From positions 1-27,111 of the forward strand of contig CAKUKR010000025.1 of assembly GCA_934663645.1 (NCBI GenBank): a DNA stretch of 27,111 bases, written 5' to 3'. This document shows positions 7,454 through 15,262 of the stretch, piece after piece. Position 1 is the first letter of the stretch. Every line of letters begins with the position of its first letter. This DNA comes from an uncultured Muribaculaceae bacterium. GTDB lineage: Bacteria; Bacteroidota; Bacteroidia; Bacteroidales; Muribaculaceae. The translations under genes were made by a program, and so were the position numbers. The notes under the pieces were generated by a model that worked only from the letters and a program-made list of their open reading frames with translations, ran no database searches and had not been told where the DNA came from.

Positions 7454-9517
7454 ATGAATTGGTCGCGGATAATTTCTGCTGTGTTCGCGTGTGTCCTGTC
7501 GTCAGCCTATCTGGCGGCACAGCCTTCGCTGTCCGGGGAATTGCCCGGAGGCGGGACACCTGCGGGAAGCGAGGGCGCGGAGGGAGATGGCACGTCTGCT
7601 GACAAGCCCCGCAAATGCGCGTGGTCGCTGAGCGAGCCGCTGGGGCTGCGCTTCGATTCGACCATCGACACGCTGATGCTCAACTACCAGCGGCAGGCCA
7701 TCCCCTCGCTGGTGAGCGACGCTTACGCCAGTGTCGGCAACCTCGGCGCAGAGGGGCAGAACCAGATATATTTCGCACGGCCGCGCCAGTCCACATTCTT
7801 CTTCCGCGACGCGCTCATGGCGTGGATTCCGACATTCGAGAACCGCCGCCTCTACAACGTGTTCACGCCCATGACCCTGGCCTCGTACAATTTCGGAGGC
7901 AACCGCGACAGCGGGCAGGACAGGCTGCGTGCGGACTTCGCCGGCAATGTCAACCGCCGCATAGGCATCGGCGCGTTTGCGGACTACCTGTATTCCAAAG
8001 GCTCGTATGCCAACCAGGCAGCCAAGGACTTGGCTTACGGCTTCTCGGGCTACTATACGGGCGACCGCTACGAGGCGCAAGCGTTCTTCTACCAGTACAA
8101 TTTCCTCAACAAGGAGAACGGCGGCATCACCGACGACCGGTACATCACTGACCCGGCGGAATTGCAGGGAGGCGTCAGCAAGGTAGAATCGAAAAGCATC
8201 CCGACGATGTTGTCGAACGCGCACACGCGACTGCGCGGCACGGAGTTCTACATGTCGCATGCCTACAACGTGGGCTATTGGCGCGAGGTGCAGGTCAACG
8301 ACACCCTCACACGCGAAGTGTACGTGCCGGTGACGAAATTCATCTACTCGCTCGACTACCGCAAGGGCGTGCACATATTCCGCAACACCGACATGGCGCA
8401 GGGCGACGAGATGTGGGGCTCGCGCCGCTACCTGAATGCCGAGGCGACAGCTGACGAGACACGCTACTGGCAGCTGTCCAACACGCTGGGCGTGTCGATG
8501 ATAGAGGGTTTCCGCAGCTGGGCAAAGTTCGGGCTGGCGGCATACGTCACCTACGAGACACGGCATTTCACACAGGCCAACAACGGCTGGACGCCGCCAG
8601 AGGAGGGCGGCGACGGCGAGACTGAGGCAACAACTGCGCTGACGCCGCTGCCTGACGGTGTGGCGGTCAAACCGACTGGCTCGCAAAACCTGCTGTGGGT
8701 GGGCGGACAGCTCACCAAGCAGCGCGGAGCGGTGTTGCGCTATGATGCTGACGCGCGTTTCGGCCTCGTGGGCGACGTAGCGGGCGACATCGAAATAAAC
8801 GGCAACATCTCAACCGACATACGCATGCTCGGCGACACGGTGAACATCTCCGCCCACGGGCATTTCCGCAACCTCGACAACCCCTACCTGCTCAAGCATT
8901 TCATCTCCAACCATTACGCTTGGGACAACGACCTGGGCAAGACGCGCTCCATTCGCGCCGAGGGCGCTCTGTTCATACCATGGAGCAACACGCGCATCTC
9001 CGCCGGCTGGGAAAGCGTGCAGAACCATGTGTACTTCAACACCGCCGGAGTGCCGGCACAGCACGGCGGCACAGTGCACGTGTTTTCCGCCTCGTTGACA
9101 CAGAAGCTGCGCCTGGGCATCTGGAACTGGGACAACACGCTGACATACCAGACATCGTCTGACCAGAAGGTGCTGCCGCTGCCCGCGCTGTCGGTATATT
9201 CCAACATGTACCTGCACTTCCGCGCATTCCGCGTCCTGCAGCTGCAGATTGGCGTGGACTGCGACTACTACACGCGATACCGTGGCGTAAACTACGACCC
9301 GGCGACGATGGCGTTCCGCGTGGGTGACGACTGGCGGGTCGGCAACTTCCCCTTCTGCAACGCATACGTCACTGCCAAGCTCTACCGCGTGCGCTTCTTC
9401 ATACTTTATTCGCACCTCAACCAGGGGTGGTTCACCAAGGAGTATTTCTCCATGCCGCACTACCCTGTCAACCCCCGGCGGCTTCAGTTCGGGCTGTCGG
9501 TAGATTTCGCCAACTGA
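7454..9517 (+). CDS. Putative porin (Porin_10-like outer-membrane beta-barrel)
   Basis: 687 residues with a signal peptide (about residues 1-22, ending AYLAAQ). A variable acidic/glycine segment is followed by a long region of alternating aromatic strands typical of outer-membrane beta-barrels, for example YAWDNDLGKTRSIRAEGALFI and RLGIWNWDNTLTYQTSSD. It ends LQFGLSVDFAN, with a penultimate hydrophobic strand as in other barrels. Length, strand pattern and pairing with a solute-binding-like gene match the Bacteroidales 'putative porin' family. No plug domain or TonB box is seen, so it is not a SusC-type receptor. The stop is one base before the next start. Confidence 0.8.
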   Translation: MNWSRIISAVFACVLSSAYLAAQPSLSGELPGGGTPAGSEGAEGDGTSADKPRKCAWSLSEPLGLRFDSTIDTLMLNYQRQAIPSLVSDAYASVGNLGAEGQNQIYFARPRQSTFFFRDALMAWIPTFENRRLYNVFTPMTLASYNFGGNRDSGQDRLRADFAGNVNRRIGIGAFADYLYSKGSYANQAAKDLAYGFSGYYTGDRYEAQAFFYQYNFLNKENGGITDDRYITDPAELQGGVSKVESKSIPTMLSNAHTRLRGTEFYMSHAYNVGYWREVQVNDTLTREVYVPVTKFIYSLDYRKGVHIFRNTDMAQGDEMWGSRRYLNAEATADETRYWQLSNTLGVSMIEGFRSWAKFGLAAYVTYETRHFTQANNGWTPPEEGGDGETEATTALTPLPDGVAVKPTGSQNLLWVGGQLTKQRGAVLRYDADARFGLVGDVAGDIEINGNISTDIRMLGDTVNISAHGHFRNLDNPYLLKHFISNHYAWDNDLGKTRSIRAEGALFIPWSNTRISAGWESVQNHVYFNTAGVPAQHGGTVHVFSASLTQKLRLGIWNWDNTLTYQTSSDQKVLPLPALSVYSNMYLHFRAFRVLQLQIGVDCDYYTRYRGVNYDPATMAFRVGDDWRVGNFPFCNAYVTAKLYRVRFFILYSHLNQGWFTKEYFSMPHYPVNPRRLQFGLSVDFAN

Positions 9518-9518
9518 C

Positions 9519-10391
9519 ATGGCTGCCCAAGACACAGAAGACCGCAGACAGACGCTGCTGCGTCGCCTAAAGCCCCGCAAGCGAGGCTATATTGCACTGT
9601 ATGCCGTCCTGCTCGCAGCTGTCATAGCGGCGATGGCGTCGCTGCGTGCCTGCCGCCCTGCCGCAACGGGCACGCATACAGGCAACGGACGCGACACGCT
9701 GACAGTAGCCATTACGCATACGCCGTACAGCTATTTCGTCTACGGCGACACCCTCGGCGGCTTGGACTATGACATGATGCGCCGCATGGCCGCAGACCTC
9801 GGGCTGACCGTGAAGTTCGTCCCGGTGATACACCTCGGCACATCGCTTGCGGCACTCGACAGCCGCCGGTGCGACATCGTCGCCGCATTGCCGCCCTCAC
9901 CTGAACTGCGCAGCAAATACCTCTTCTCGCAAGGGATATACACTGACTGCCCGGTCCTCATACAACGCCGCCGCGCTGACGGCAAACCGACAGCGGCATC
10001 GCCGCTCGACCTCGCCGGCGACACCGTACACGTGGAACACTTCTCACCCGCCGAAACCCGCATGCGCAACGTGGCGGACGAGACCGGCACGGACATAGCC
10101 GTCGCGGCACACGACGACATGAACGACGAGGCATTGTTTGACCTGGTGCAGAACGGCAAAATCCGTTACGCCGTCATCGGCGGAAGCATCGCCGCCCGGC
10201 TGCTGAAGGAGCATCCCGAATTGACTGCAGACACTCAGGTGGCCTTCCCGCTGCCCTACTCGTGGCTCGTCAGGCAGTCAGACACGCAGCTGCATGAACG
10301 CATCGAAAAGTGGCTCGGCGAGTTCCTCGACAGCGACGAATACCGCGCAATGGCTGAAAAGTACGGCGCGACACCAGCCCAGAGGCAATAA
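9519..10391 (+). CDS. Extracellular solute-binding (SBP_bac_3/MltF-N-like) protein, membrane anchored
   Basis: 290 residues. A basic N-terminus and one membrane helix (about residues 24-44) precede a family-3 periplasmic binding fold: DTLTVAITHTPYSYFVYGDTLGGLDYDMMRRMAADLGLTVKFVP, then CDIVAALPPSPELRSKYLFS, a hinge, and a C-terminal helix ending EWLGEFLDSDEYRAMAEKYG-type. These are the usual blocks of amino-acid-type binding proteins and of the MltF regulatory domain. No transglycosylase domain follows, so a sensor or binding role is more likely than lytic activity. It begins one base after the porin stop, so the two are almost certainly co-translated. The ligand is unknown. Confidence 0.78.
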   Translation: MAAQDTEDRRQTLLRRLKPRKRGYIALYAVLLAAVIAAMASLRACRPAATGTHTGNGRDTLTVAITHTPYSYFVYGDTLGGLDYDMMRRMAADLGLTVKFVPVIHLGTSLAALDSRRCDIVAALPPSPELRSKYLFSQGIYTDCPVLIQRRRADGKPTAASPLDLAGDTVHVEHFSPAETRMRNVADETGTDIAVAAHDDMNDEALFDLVQNGKIRYAVIGGSIAARLLKEHPELTADTQVAFPLPYSWLVRQSDTQLHERIEKWLGEFLDSDEYRAMAEKYGATPAQRQ

Positions 10392-10459
10392 ATGCCCGCC
10401 CTGCGGTGTTTATCTAATTAAGCAACAAACAACTAAACAAACAGATAACGACACACGAC

Positions 10460-11017
10460 ATGAAAACAAGCATCTACTCATTCATCGCGTTGCTGCTCAT
10501 GGCGGTGACATTCACCTCCTGCAACGAGGATGACCCCGAGACGGCGAAGCCGACTCTCGTAACTACATTGCAGCTGAAGTTCAGCCAAGACCTCCTCGAT
10601 GTCTGCGACATCTACATAACAGGCATGAAAGGCCTTGACGACAACATCACAATAAACAGGGAGAAAATCACCACAACCGAATGGGGCAAGCAGGACGGCT
10701 CATTCCTGTTCCCATGCTCTACTGAATGGCGACTGGAAGTCGAACCCAAGAAGAACGTGACCTACACAAAGGAGAAGTATGACCTCAATTTCAGCTGGGC
10801 ATACGATGCGTACGGAATAACCGGGCTCGATGTCGACAAGACATACAGCGTGCTGATGCGCAGCGACATGTACAACACGTCCGTAAGCGCTGCTAATATG
10901 CAAGCAGCACTCGCCAGCTATGCAGACAACATCAGCAGGTCATGGAGCTACAAGTTCGCCCTCAACGCCGAGAACAAGATTGTCGGCACAGACATGAGCG
11001 CCACCCCCGCCGAGTAA
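10460..11017 (+). CDS. Hypothetical lipoprotein, probably surface-exposed
   Basis: 185 residues, not recognised as a named family. A type II signal peptide ends in a lipobox-like FTSC with the lipidated cysteine at residue 21. It is followed at once by the acidic run NEDDPE, which resembles the Bacteroidetes lipoprotein export signal for surface display. The mature part is rich in beta-prone segments (TTLQLKFSQDLLDVCDIYITGM, SWSYKFALNAENKIVG) and has no obvious catalytic motif. It stands alone between the porin operon and a strong terminator; no clear promoter box is visible in the 68-base gap upstream. Confidence 0.7.
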   Translation: MKTSIYSFIALLLMAVTFTSCNEDDPETAKPTLVTTLQLKFSQDLLDVCDIYITGMKGLDDNITINREKITTTEWGKQDGSFLFPCSTEWRLEVEPKKNVTYTKEKYDLNFSWAYDAYGITGLDVDKTYSVLMRSDMYNTSVSAANMQAALASYADNISRSWSYKFALNAENKIVGTDMSATPAE

Positions 11018-11041
11018 CACCAGCCCCTTCCCACATACATC

Positions 11042-11077
11042 AAGGTGGTGTGCTTATTTTGGCACACCACCTTTTTT
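11042..11077 (+). terminator. Rho-independent terminator after the lipoprotein gene
   Basis: A perfect 12-bp stem (AAGGTGGTGTGC / GCACACCACCTT) with an 8-base loop runs straight into a run of Ts. The T-run also contains the stop codon (TTA on the plus strand, 11076-11078) of the converging ATPase gene. Confidence 0.92.
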
Positions 11078-12356
11078 AGTCGCGGAGGCAGCCTATCGGC
11101 ACTACATACACGCCGTCCTCGCGCTGGTAAGCGTACTTGCCAGCCGCCGTCAGCACCATAAGGAATGAAGGCGCGTTCATGCGGGCTGTGTCTATCTTGT
11201 CAGCAAGTGAACGGAGCGTCTTTGCACCCTCATCGATGAGGGTGTCACCGCCCAGTTTCACCTCTATAAGCCCGAAATGCCCATTGCGCAGGTGAACCAC
11301 AGCATCGCACTCAAGCCCACTCTTGTCGCGGAAATGATAGACCTGGCCGTCAAGAGCATCGGCAAACACGCGCAAATCGCGTATGCAAAGCGTCTCAAAC
11401 AGAAGCCCCATGGTGTTCAGGTCATTCATCAGGTCATTCGGACCTATGCCCAAAGCAGCAACGGCAATGCTCGGGTCTACGAAATAGCGAGTGTCAGATG
11501 TCCGTATAGCTGTCTTCGAGCGCAAGTTCGGATTCCACGCCGCCGAATCCTCAATGATGAAAATCTTTTTCAGCGCAGCGAGGTATGCGGCAATCGTCTT
11601 GGCATCGGCAGACTTGTCATCGGCAGCGCGAATGTCATCAGCAATAGTGGCAATGCTGGCTTGCGCCCCCTGATGCCGTGCGTATGACCTCATCAGGCGT
11701 TTGACCAACTCCTCGTTGCGGCGCACACCGTCTATGCGAGACACGTCAGACCGCACCACGCCGTCGTAATAATATTTCACCTGATCGAGAGCCAAATCCT
11801 TTTCAAGCCGGGTTGAATAAGGCCAACCGCCACGGCATATCAAATATGCCACATCTTCGAGACACAGCCTATTTACACCGAAAACATCATCAGGCGCGTC
11901 AAAAAGGCGAGACAATGCCACCTCACCTGAAGACTCCCCCGACTCGAACAGGCTCATGGGACGCATGGTCAACCATGCAAACCGCCCTGTGCCAGAGTGA
12001 TGAACGTCCTCGGAGCTTGCAGGAACTGCCGAGCCTGTCAGAATAAACTGCCCGGGCTGTCCGCGCTGGTCAACCTCAAAACGCACGGCATCCCACAGCT
12101 TCGGGGCAAGCTGCCACTCGTCTATCAACACAGGGGGTGTGCCGCCAAGCAATGCCCCGGGATTCATCTCCGCCATACGCATATTCTGCTGCAACTCCGA
12201 GGGGTTGTCGAGATAAAGCACAGTCTTGGCATGCTTAGCAGCCGTGGTGGTTTTGCCGCACCACTTCGGGCCTTCCACGAGCACTGCGCCGATGCCAGCC
12301 AGCCTGCGTTGCAACATTCTGTCCGCTATCCGCTCCTTATATCCGTTGTTTGCCAT
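11076..12356 (-). CDS. AAA_14 ATPase with C-terminal DUF4143 (PD-(D/E)XK-like) domain
   Basis: 426 residues from ATG 12356. Walker A lies at residues 29-37 (GPKWCGKTT, K35), a Walker B-like PPVLIDEWQL follows, and FILTGSA is the sensor strand. The C-terminal DUF4143 part contains GLECDAVV...GLIEVKLGG, the E-x-D and ExK elements of a PD-(D/E)XK nuclease fold. This family is common, often in many copies per Bacteroidetes genome; its function is unproven, and links to selfish or defence-like behaviour are only suggested. An in-frame ATG 16 codons upstream was rejected because it would cover the -7 promoter element region. The gene is monocistronic, with a terminator-facing 3' end and a repeat array at its promoter. 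Confidence 0.88.
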   Translation of the reverse strand: MANNGYKERIADRMLQRRLAGIGAVLVEGPKWCGKTTTAAKHAKTVLYLDNPSELQQNMRMAEMNPGALLGGTPPVLIDEWQLAPKLWDAVRFEVDQRGQPGQFILTGSAVPASSEDVHHSGTGRFAWLTMRPMSLFESGESSGEVALSRLFDAPDDVFGVNRLCLEDVAYLICRGGWPYSTRLEKDLALDQVKYYYDGVVRSDVSRIDGVRRNEELVKRLMRSYARHQGAQASIATIADDIRAADDKSADAKTIAAYLAALKKIFIIEDSAAWNPNLRSKTAIRTSDTRYFVDPSIAVAALGIGPNDLMNDLNTMGLLFETLCIRDLRVFADALDGQVYHFRDKSGLECDAVVHLRNGHFGLIEVKLGGDTLIDEGAKTLRSLADKIDTARMNAPSFLMVLTAAGKYAYQREDGVYVVPIGCLRD

Positions 12357-12373
12357 AACATCTATTTTGAGTG

Positions 12374-12405
12374 CAAAGATAACTATAAATCGAGCAATTA
12401 CCAAA
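12374..12405 (-). promoter_or_regulatory. Promoter of the AAA_14/DUF4143 ATPase
   Basis: Read on the minus strand: TTTG (12405-12402), 20 bases, TATCTTTG (12381-12374), then CACT. Transcription would begin near 12370, 14 bases before the ATG at 12356. The -33 element lies inside the first unit of the 23-bp repeat array. Confidence 0.7.
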
Positions 12406-12489
12406 CTTGGCGGATTTTCATTCCCTGATTTGGCCGGATTCTATTACCCAATTTGGCGGAATTTTGTTCACCAATTTGGCATTTTCAGA
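12398..12489. repeat. Four direct repeats with an exact 23-bp period upstream of the ATPase gene
   Basis: Units 12398-12420, 12421-12443, 12444-12466 and 12467-12489 align without gaps. Each has TTGG at the same offset (12407, 12430, 12453, 12476), preceded by a CCAA-like half and followed by a GCGGATTTT-like tail. Units 3 and 4 contain CCAATTTGG, a short palindrome. The copies are diverged (about 60-75% alike by eye), so this is an old or functionally kept array rather than a fresh duplication. Confidence 0.8.
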
Positions 12490-12520
12490 CCGGGAGTATT
12501 GTGCATACGCAACCAAAGCA

Positions 12521-12559
12521 GGGACATTCCGTCCATCGGACGCACGCAGGGTGCGTCCC
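12521..12559. repeat. REP-like palindrome
   Basis: GGACGCAC (12538-12545) and GTGCGTCC (12551-12558) form an 8-bp stem around GCAGG, flanked by a wider GGGAC...GTCCC pair (12521-12525, 12555-12559). It is extragenic and GC-rich in an otherwise AT-richer gap. A related, less perfect copy lies at 25975-26000. Confidence 0.55.
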
Positions 12560-12696
12560 TACATTTGTGGTGTTCCGACCTGTCGGAGATAAGGCGAGGA
12601 CTCGTGCAAATGGAGTATAAAAAATCTGACCAAGCAGGTTTCGGACGTTTTTTGTGCCAAAAATGGCGAAAACCGCAGTTCATTTGGTGTAAGAGG

Positions 12697-12728
12697 TTTG
12701 CACGTATGGGATTTTGGGGTTATATTTG
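12697..12728 (+). promoter_or_regulatory. Promoter of the galactose operon
   Basis: TTTG at 12697-12700, a 20-base spacer and TATATTTG at 12721-12728, followed by CAATC. The transcript would start near 12733 with a leader of about 64 bases before the GH2 start codon. The rest of the gap 12490-12696 holds the palindrome above and nothing else I recognise. Confidence 0.7.
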
Positions 12729-12796
12729 CAATCGCATATATACATGTCACGCCAGACCGCGTGCCTGGTGTTTTTCAGGATAAAGACTCTAAGGGA

Positions 12797-15262
12797 ATGA
12801 AGAAGAAAGTGTTCATTGCCGCAGCCTTCGCCCTCACGGCGGCGGCAATGCCGGCGCAGCGCGTGCAGCGCGACATCAAGGTGTGGGATTTCTCACGCGA
12901 CAGTGTGGAGTGGCAGCAAGTCACCATACCGCACGACTGGGCCATCTACGGGCCGTTTGACCGCAGCCAAGACCTGCAGAAAGTCGCTGTGGAGCAAAAC
13001 GGCGAGACCGAGGAAACGTGGAAGACTGGCCGCACCGGCGGACTGCCGTATGTGGGCAAAGGGTATTACAAGACCACATTTGACGTGGCACAGACCGACG
13101 GCCGCTCGCTGTCGCTCGTGTTTGACGGCGCAATGAGCCACGCCCGCGTCTGCGTCAACGGCGTGCCGGTGGCTTACTGGCCATACGGCTACAATTCATT
13201 CCACTGCAACATAGACAGCGCGGTGCATACGGGGACAAACACCCTGACGGTAAGCCTCGAAAACCTGCCCGAATCCTCGCGCTGGTACCCGGGCGCGGGC
13301 CTGTACCGCAACGTCCACCTCATCGAGACCGGCAGCGTGCATATACCCGTATGGGGGACTCGCGTGACCACGCCTCACATCGACAGCGAATATGCAGCCG
13401 TCCGCCTGGAAACGACCGTTGAAGGCCTCGCCAAGCGCGAGGAGGTGACGCTGCACACCGTCATAACCGCCCCGGACGGCACAGTCGCCGCTGACCGCAG
13501 CGACACGTTCTGGCATTACCCAGGCGTGCCGTTCACGCAGAACCTGCGCGTGGCAGCTCCGCAGCTTTGGGACACGGAAACGCCCAACCTGTACACGGCA
13601 CGCACCGAGGTGCTGCGCGGCGGCGAGGTGGCAGACACATACACCACACGCTTCGGCATACGCAGTGTGGAGGCGCGTCCCGGCGACGGCTTCTACCTCA
13701 ACGGCAAGAAGACGAAATTCAGGGGCGTGTGCAACCACCACGACCTCGGCCCGCTCGGCGCGGCGGTCAACCGCTCGGCGTTGCGCCACCAGCTTGAGAT
13801 GCTCCGCGACATGGGGGTCAACGCCATACGCACATCGCACAACATGCCCGCGCCCGAACTCGTGGAGCTGTGCGACGAGATGGGGTTCATGATGATGATA
13901 GAGCCGTTTGACGACTGGGGCTTCCGCCCGAAATGCCGCAACGGCTACGGCTCAATATTTGCCGAGTGGGCGCAGCGCGACATGGAGAACATGCTGCGCC
14001 ACTACCGCAACAGCCCCTCTGTGGTGATGTGGTCGATAGGCAACGAAGTCCCCAGCCAGTGGGGCGAGGACGGCATCGCCGAGCTGAAATTCCTGCAGGA
14101 CATCGTGCACCGCGAAGACCCGACACGCCCCGTAACGTGCGGCATGGACCAGTTTGACGCTGTCATCAGCAACGGCTTCGCCGCCGCGCTCGACGTGCCA
14201 GGCTTCAACTACAAGGTCAACCGCTATGACGAGGCTCTGCCCCGCTTGCCGCAAGACATGATACTCGGCACGGAAACCGCCTCTACGGTCTCCTCGCGCG
14301 GCGTGTACAAATTTCCCGTCACCAAAGGCGCGGACATGAAGTATCCCGACCACCAGAGCAGCAGCTACGATGTGGAATACTGCCCCTGGTCAAACATACC
14401 CGACGACGACTTCGTACGCGACGACGACATGGACAACTGCATGGGACAGTTCGTCTGGACAGGCTTCGACTACCTCGGCGAGCCAAGCCCTTACGACACC
14501 GACGCATGGCCGAGCCACAGCAGCGTGTTCGGCATCATCGACCTCGCCTCGATACCCAAAGACCGCTACTACCTGTACCGCTCCAAATGGAACACCCGCG
14601 AGCATACCCTCCACATACTGCCGCACTGGAACTGGCAGGGGCGCGAGGGCCAGGTCACGCCGGTTTTCGTATACACCGACTCGCCCCGGGCGGAACTGTT
14701 CATCAACGGCAAGAGCCAGGGCATGCGCGAGAAGAACGACAGCACACGCATGAACCGTTACCGCCTGATGTGGATGAACACCGTCTATGAGCCGGGCGAG
14801 CTGCGCGTGGTGGCATACGACGCTGACGGCAATGTCACAGGCGAAACCGCAGTGCGCACTGCCGGCCGTCCCGACCACCTCGTGCTTACACCATCGCGCC
14901 GCGAACTGACAGCCGACGGCGAAGACCTGGTCTACATAACCGTGCAGGTGGCTGACCGCGACGGCAACATCGTCCCCGACGACACGCGCCGCGTCCGCTT
15001 CTCGACAAAGGGCGCGGGCAAGTTCCGCGCAACTGCCAACGGCGACCCGACATCGCTCGACCTCTTCCACGTTCCCGAAATGCCGCTGTTCAGCGGCGCG
15101 GCGACGGTGATAGTCCAGGCTGGCGACACGCCGGGCAGCGTCACTCTCACCGCCCGTGCCAGGGGCGTGAAGAGCGCATCGATAACCATCCCCGTGAAAC
15201 ACGGCAACCGACAGATAACCCCAAAACAACAGTATACAATATGGAAATGCAAGAACGTATAG
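12797..15262 (+). CDS. Glycoside hydrolase family 2 enzyme, probable secreted beta-galactosidase
   Basis: 821 residues with a signal peptide (about 1-20, ending AAAMPAQ). Domain order: jelly-roll sugar-binding domain (IPHDWAIYGPFD...RTGGLPYVGKGYYKTTF), Ig-like domain, TIM barrel, DUF4982-like domain, and a C-terminal Ig/invasin-like domain (PDHLVLTPSRRELTADGEDLVYITVQV). The acid/base is E417 in WSIGNEVPSQW and the nucleophile is E493 in ILGTETAS. Activity on beta-galactosides is inferred from the galK and galM genes that follow; GH2 also includes beta-glucuronidases and beta-mannosidases. ATG 12797 is chosen because the signal peptide starts there. The 3' end overlaps galK by 22 bases. Confidence 0.88.
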   Translation: MKKKVFIAAAFALTAAAMPAQRVQRDIKVWDFSRDSVEWQQVTIPHDWAIYGPFDRSQDLQKVAVEQNGETEETWKTGRTGGLPYVGKGYYKTTFDVAQTDGRSLSLVFDGAMSHARVCVNGVPVAYWPYGYNSFHCNIDSAVHTGTNTLTVSLENLPESSRWYPGAGLYRNVHLIETGSVHIPVWGTRVTTPHIDSEYAAVRLETTVEGLAKREEVTLHTVITAPDGTVAADRSDTFWHYPGVPFTQNLRVAAPQLWDTETPNLYTARTEVLRGGEVADTYTTRFGIRSVEARPGDGFYLNGKKTKFRGVCNHHDLGPLGAAVNRSALRHQLEMLRDMGVNAIRTSHNMPAPELVELCDEMGFMMMIEPFDDWGFRPKCRNGYGSIFAEWAQRDMENMLRHYRNSPSVVMWSIGNEVPSQWGEDGIAELKFLQDIVHREDPTRPVTCGMDQFDAVISNGFAAALDVPGFNYKVNRYDEALPRLPQDMILGTETASTVSSRGVYKFPVTKGADMKYPDHQSSSYDVEYCPWSNIPDDDFVRDDDMDNCMGQFVWTGFDYLGEPSPYDTDAWPSHSSVFGIIDLASIPKDRYYLYRSKWNTREHTLHILPHWNWQGREGQVTPVFVYTDSPRAELFINGKSQGMREKNDSTRMNRYRLMWMNTVYEPGELRVVAYDADGNVTGETAVRTAGRPDHLVLTPSRRELTADGEDLVYITVQVADRDGNIVPDDTRRVRFSTKGAGKFRATANGDPTSLDLFHVPEMPLFSGAATVIVQAGDTPGSVTLTARARGVKSASITIPVKHGNRQITPKQQYTIWKCKNV

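Noticed and set aside
11076..12356. ATPase as part of a toxin-antitoxin or multi-gene defence island
   Set aside because: It is monocistronic and flanked by a lipoprotein terminator and a galactose operon; no partner gene or mobile element is visible.
12398..12489. Possible CRISPR array
   Set aside because: The units are directly adjacent with no spacers, are only 23 bases, and differ from each other; no cas genes are near.
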